Below the pieces are notes generated by a model. It was not told the origin of the DNA. It searched no databases and saw only the letters and a list, made by a program, of their open reading frames with translations. Made by a program: the position numbers and the translations under genes. From NCBI RefSeq assembly GCF_048564905.1, contig NC_133008.1, positions 3,990,453 to 4,054,452 of the forward strand: 64,000 nucleotides of DNA, read 5' to 3'. This stretch comes from Vicugna pacos. Lineage: Eukaryota > Chordata > Mammalia > Artiodactyla > Camelidae. How positions within the stretch are numbered: position 1 is the first letter of the stretch; each line of letters opens with the position of its first letter. Shown here in pieces: positions 61,076-64,000 of this stretch.

Positions 61076-62480
61076 TGAACCACAGGCTGCCTGCTGTGCT
61101 GGCAGGAAGTCCTTTCTCTCTGATCCTGGGGGAGTCTCCTGTCTTCTGGCAGCATCCACAAACTACCTCATGCTAACTTGGCAGCTTGCAGAGGGTTAAA
61201 TCTTAACCCTGCAGAGTTCTTGATATTTAGTTAATAAAAATGATGCTGTCATCATGGGTATTTTTCCATCTTTTAAATACCCTTCAGTCTTCTAATAAAG
61301 CTACTTCTAATTAAGAGACCGTGTAAATAGTTTTCAATCTTCATAATAAATAACTGTGATTTTATTTGGTTACTTAAATTATGAATAACAATATTCACAT
61401 TTGTAAAAGTTATTAAAATCAACATTGTTTAATGAAAATATCATTTCTTTTTGCACGAACATATATTAACTACAAGAAATGTTCCATGCTTTGTTCTATG
61501 ATTTACTGTTAGAGCCTTAAAGAATAATATTTTCCTCAAAAGATATTACGGCGAAGGGATTTCTTTTGGTGGAACAGTTCCGGCATCAAATCTGGTGCAT
61601 GGCTCAGGCCACTGGGAACATAGAGATGATAGAAATTAGGAGGCATTATAAACACAGAATCATTTTTAAAGGAATTAAACAAACTGGATGTGTGAAAACA
61701 AATAATCAGAGAATATTCTGGTGAAATAAATGTATTTATCAGCTTAAGCAAGACACGGGGTGAATAAATCTAAAATGAAAAAATCACCCACAGATTAGCA
61801 GCTAGCCATGCATGCAGTGTGAATGATCAAAACCAAGTTGTTTCCAAACCAGTGTGCAGGCTTGATGCCTTCATGAATCAAATCTGTGTGGCACCAGGCC
61901 ACCTCGAATACATGTTGATGAGGTATACATAAGCCCTTCACCCTCCCAAATCAAAGCCCACACACGAGCCACAAGACCATCACCTACACATTTGCAAAAC
62001 ACACAGCATGGTGAATAGCACTTCTTGTTCAGTAGCCGGTGGCAGGGAACTGTGAGCAGACAGAGATACAGGGACACAGAGGCACCTCCCCTCACTCAGC
62101 TGATAAACTTCCTTGCATTCCTGGGGACAGGATTGGCATAAAATGCACCATGGATTGTTCCTCCTCCTAGGAAAGGAACCGTAGGGCTGTCCTTAGGTGT
62201 GAGCAAGGGTGGGTGGAGGATCTCAGAAGAGTTGTTTCAGCACAACCAATAGAATTGTAGGCCACCGTGACCATGAAAGACAAGTCCCCTGCCCTCCCGG
62301 TAGGCACTTGGGCTCCTGACAAAAGCTGGGCTCAGTAAAGGGTTGAGTAGAAGGCACAGACCTGAGGGATGCCCCTGCAGTAGGCAGGAGGTAGGGCCTG
62401 GTTTATACTGCTCTGGGTGTATCCCAGCCTCATCCGAATACGAAATCAGAAATTTGCAAAACAGCAGAGCTGGGGTGTAT
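61076..62480. other. intergenic sequence
   Basis: AT-rich up to about 61.8 kb, then ordinary. No gene or clear repeat was recognised. Confidence 0.35.
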
Positions 62481-62484
62481 CATC

Positions 62485-62605
62485 TACTCTAGACTCCTCA
62501 CCTTACAGTTAAAATGGTAACAACCCTGACAGGCAAAGCAACGTGCTAAAGGCAGAGCGTGGAAGTGGCAGCGCCAGATGTAACGCAGAGTGCAACCCCC
62601 GTTCA
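62485..62605 (-). repeat. MIR SINE fragment
   Basis: 'CCTCACCTTACAGTTAAAATGGTAACAACCCTGACAGGCAAAGCAACGTGCTAAAGGCAGAGCG' is a degraded reverse-strand MIR core. Confidence 0.4.
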
Positions 62606-62959
62606 AGGCCACTGACACTGAGGACGGGGCCAAGGTTTCCAACGAGGAGAATAAGACAGTGTAAATACTTTGTTCCCCCCAAAACCCCAAATGTTTATTA
62701 AAGGCACAAAAACTCACCTTAACTAGATCTCTTCTGAGGGGGCTCTCTTCTGCTTCTTCATTTTTCTGTCTGTCTCCATTTCCCTCTCTCAGACACAAAC
62801 ACATACAGTTTTGTGAAAGGGGACTTCCTGCCATACAAAGACAGACTTCACATCTTCAGAAAGATACCTGACAAAGCACGTTTCTCAATTCAAGTCTTTG
62901 TGTGAGTTCTGGGCAACTGGCTTATTTTCTAGAACAATCGGTAGTTACAAAATCAGGAG

Positions 62960-63280
62960 ATCATCTTCCCCAAAGGAAGAGTTCTGGTCCGTGTGGATGA
63001 AGTTGGGGATGACACATTTCATGAGTCTGTTCGGCTCCTCCTCTGGCCACCTGCTGCATCTGATGGCTTCCTGGAGCCGAATATCACTCTAAAGGGCTAT
63101 GGTAGGGATACCAGCTTTGGCCTTGTCCAAGTGGTCCACTTCATTGATGTAGCAGTGAAAGAGGGGCCTAGATTCGTCATTGCGCTGCCAGAGAACACCT
63201 TGGGCAGCAGCAGTCTTCCAAAGTCTGACACAAAGCTGTTCAGTCTGAATCTCTTCTCGGGAGACTCTGCATTGCTATAA
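62960..63280. other. unidentified protein-like block, possible retrocopy
   Basis: On + a 95-codon open frame (62993-63280) reads DEVGDDTFHESVRLLLWPP ... VVHFIDVAVKEGPRFVIALP and stops just before AATAAAATA. On the minus strand, one frame with a single stop reads QCRVSREEIQTEQLCVRLWK, LFHCYINEVDHLDKAKAGIP and LMKCVIPNFIHTDQNSSFGE, whose composition looks more protein-like. No splice sites bound it. I do not recognise the source gene, so the strand and the retrocopy status are both guesses. Confidence 0.3.
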
Positions 63281-63514
63281 AGAAAACCAAAATAAAATAT
63301 CGTTCACACTGTAGATCGGTGACCTGAAGAGTCATAGTTTTTGCCATCTACTGAGAGCAAATCCCTGCACAGAGCATGCTGACAAGCACTGGAAGTGAAA
63401 GACATCTCTTCTGAACACATACAATTAAACCCAAGGCAAAAGTCTCAAGTGAGGGCCCTTGGACCATCCTGAAAAGACATCGTTCCCGGAGAATCCTCAA
63501 TATTGGTGCCTCGC

Positions 63515-63710
63515 ACACCAGTGTTTCTCAGTGGGACACTCAGATCTCTTCATCAGAATTATTTAAATTGCTTCTTAAAATGCAGTATTCTGGGGTGCAC
63601 ACCCTCAGAGTCTCCAGAGGTAGCGACCGGTAGTCTGTATTTCCATAGCCACCAGGATCACTAAACATGCTCAGGTTTAGCACCGCGGTCTACATCGGGT
63701 CACCTGAGCA
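63515..63710 (+). mobile_element. MER5A-like hAT DNA transposon fossil
   Basis: It begins CCAGTGTTTCTCAGTGGG and contains 'TCATCAGAATTATTTAAATTGCTTCTTAAAATGCAGTATTCTGGGGTGCACACCCTCAGAGTCTCC', which follows the MER5A order (CAGTGGTTCTCA ... CATCAGAATCACC ... GATTGCTGGGCCCCACCCCCAGAG). It is non-autonomous, without a transposase. Confidence 0.7.
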
Positions 63711-64000
63711 TCGACAATGCTGTCTCACGGGATGGGGGGGTGCCATGTTTGTCAGGGTGCTGTCCTACCCACGTGTCTACCCTGATTCTCAGAACTGACA
63801 GGGCTGCCCCATTGGGCACGAAATACCACCATTTCACAATGCATACGCAGGGTGCCCGACTGACAGATACAATCAGTCATAGGAGAGGGGACAAAACTCA
63901 GCTTCCTGATCCCTTGTTTCACTTACTGTGGGACGAGTGATCAATTCAAGGGTAATAAATCGGTGAATGAGTGAATAACATGACTCTCGTTAGTCCCACG

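Noticed and set aside
1-64000. CRISPR arrays, bacterial operons, riboswitches or toxin systems
   Set aside because: The sequence is mammalian nuclear DNA. Short tandem arrays are microsatellites, and no spaced identical repeats were found.

Overview
The window is vertebrate nuclear DNA, from a mammal and very probably a camelid (camel, llama or alpaca). It has no bacterial or viral gene organisation. It is filled with placental-mammal repeats (MIR, L2, L1, MaLR, MER5A, ERV1 LTRs). It also carries several copies of a tRNA-derived SINE that reads like the camelid vic-1 type: a tRNA-like head with A and B boxes, then a 3' tail of ATAAATAAA plus CTAATTACC and a C run. The species call rests on remembered repeat sequence, not on a search. 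I see no intact protein-coding gene.

The only host gene I recognise is a broken, intron-retaining copy of the first part of TRAPPC9 (NIBP, a TRAPPII subunit), on the minus strand. A coding exon with the start codon lies at 45445-46017; it aligns with the N terminus of TRAPPC9 but is broken by frameshifts, a stop and a small deletion. A second exon at 14030-14153 aligns with the '[16 protein letters not shown]' part of TRAPPC9 and keeps good splice sites but carries a frameshift. About 4 kb upstream of the start-codon exon is a GC- and CpG-rich promoter-like block (50170-50880) with an NRF1-type palindrome and a minus-strand CAG|GTAAGT donor at its edge. The simplest reading is a duplicated (unprocessed) TRAPPC9 pseudogene that may keep its promoter, possibly now a transcribed non-coding locus. 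The exons between the two recognised ones were not found.

Layout: 1-1340 holds a SINE tail, a solo ERV1 LTR (172-581) with a 4-bp target duplication, and a second LTR. 3678-10788 is an old ERV1 provirus fossil with two LTRs, a 4-bp target duplication (AGTC), a polypurine tract and an AT-rich interior with late-pol and env remnants. 10.8-45 kb is intron-like DNA of the TRAPPC9-like copy, with an LTR at 15.3-15.85 kb, old L1 pieces at 18.4-20.5 and 25.4-26.4 kb, many MIR and L2 pieces, SINEs, and CA and GA microsatellites. 45.4-51 kb is the 5' part of the pseudogene and the CpG island. 51.5-53.2 kb has two LTRs of one family in opposite orientation. 53.2-64 kb is intergenic: two old unclassified repeats, an L1 inserted inside an older L1 with a visible 14-bp target duplication (57.3-60.1 kb), an MLT1-type LTR, an unidentified open frame at 63 kb and a MER5A element.

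Repeat borders are by eye, and family names come from remembered consensus sequences. They should be read as class-level calls unless a target duplication is stated.
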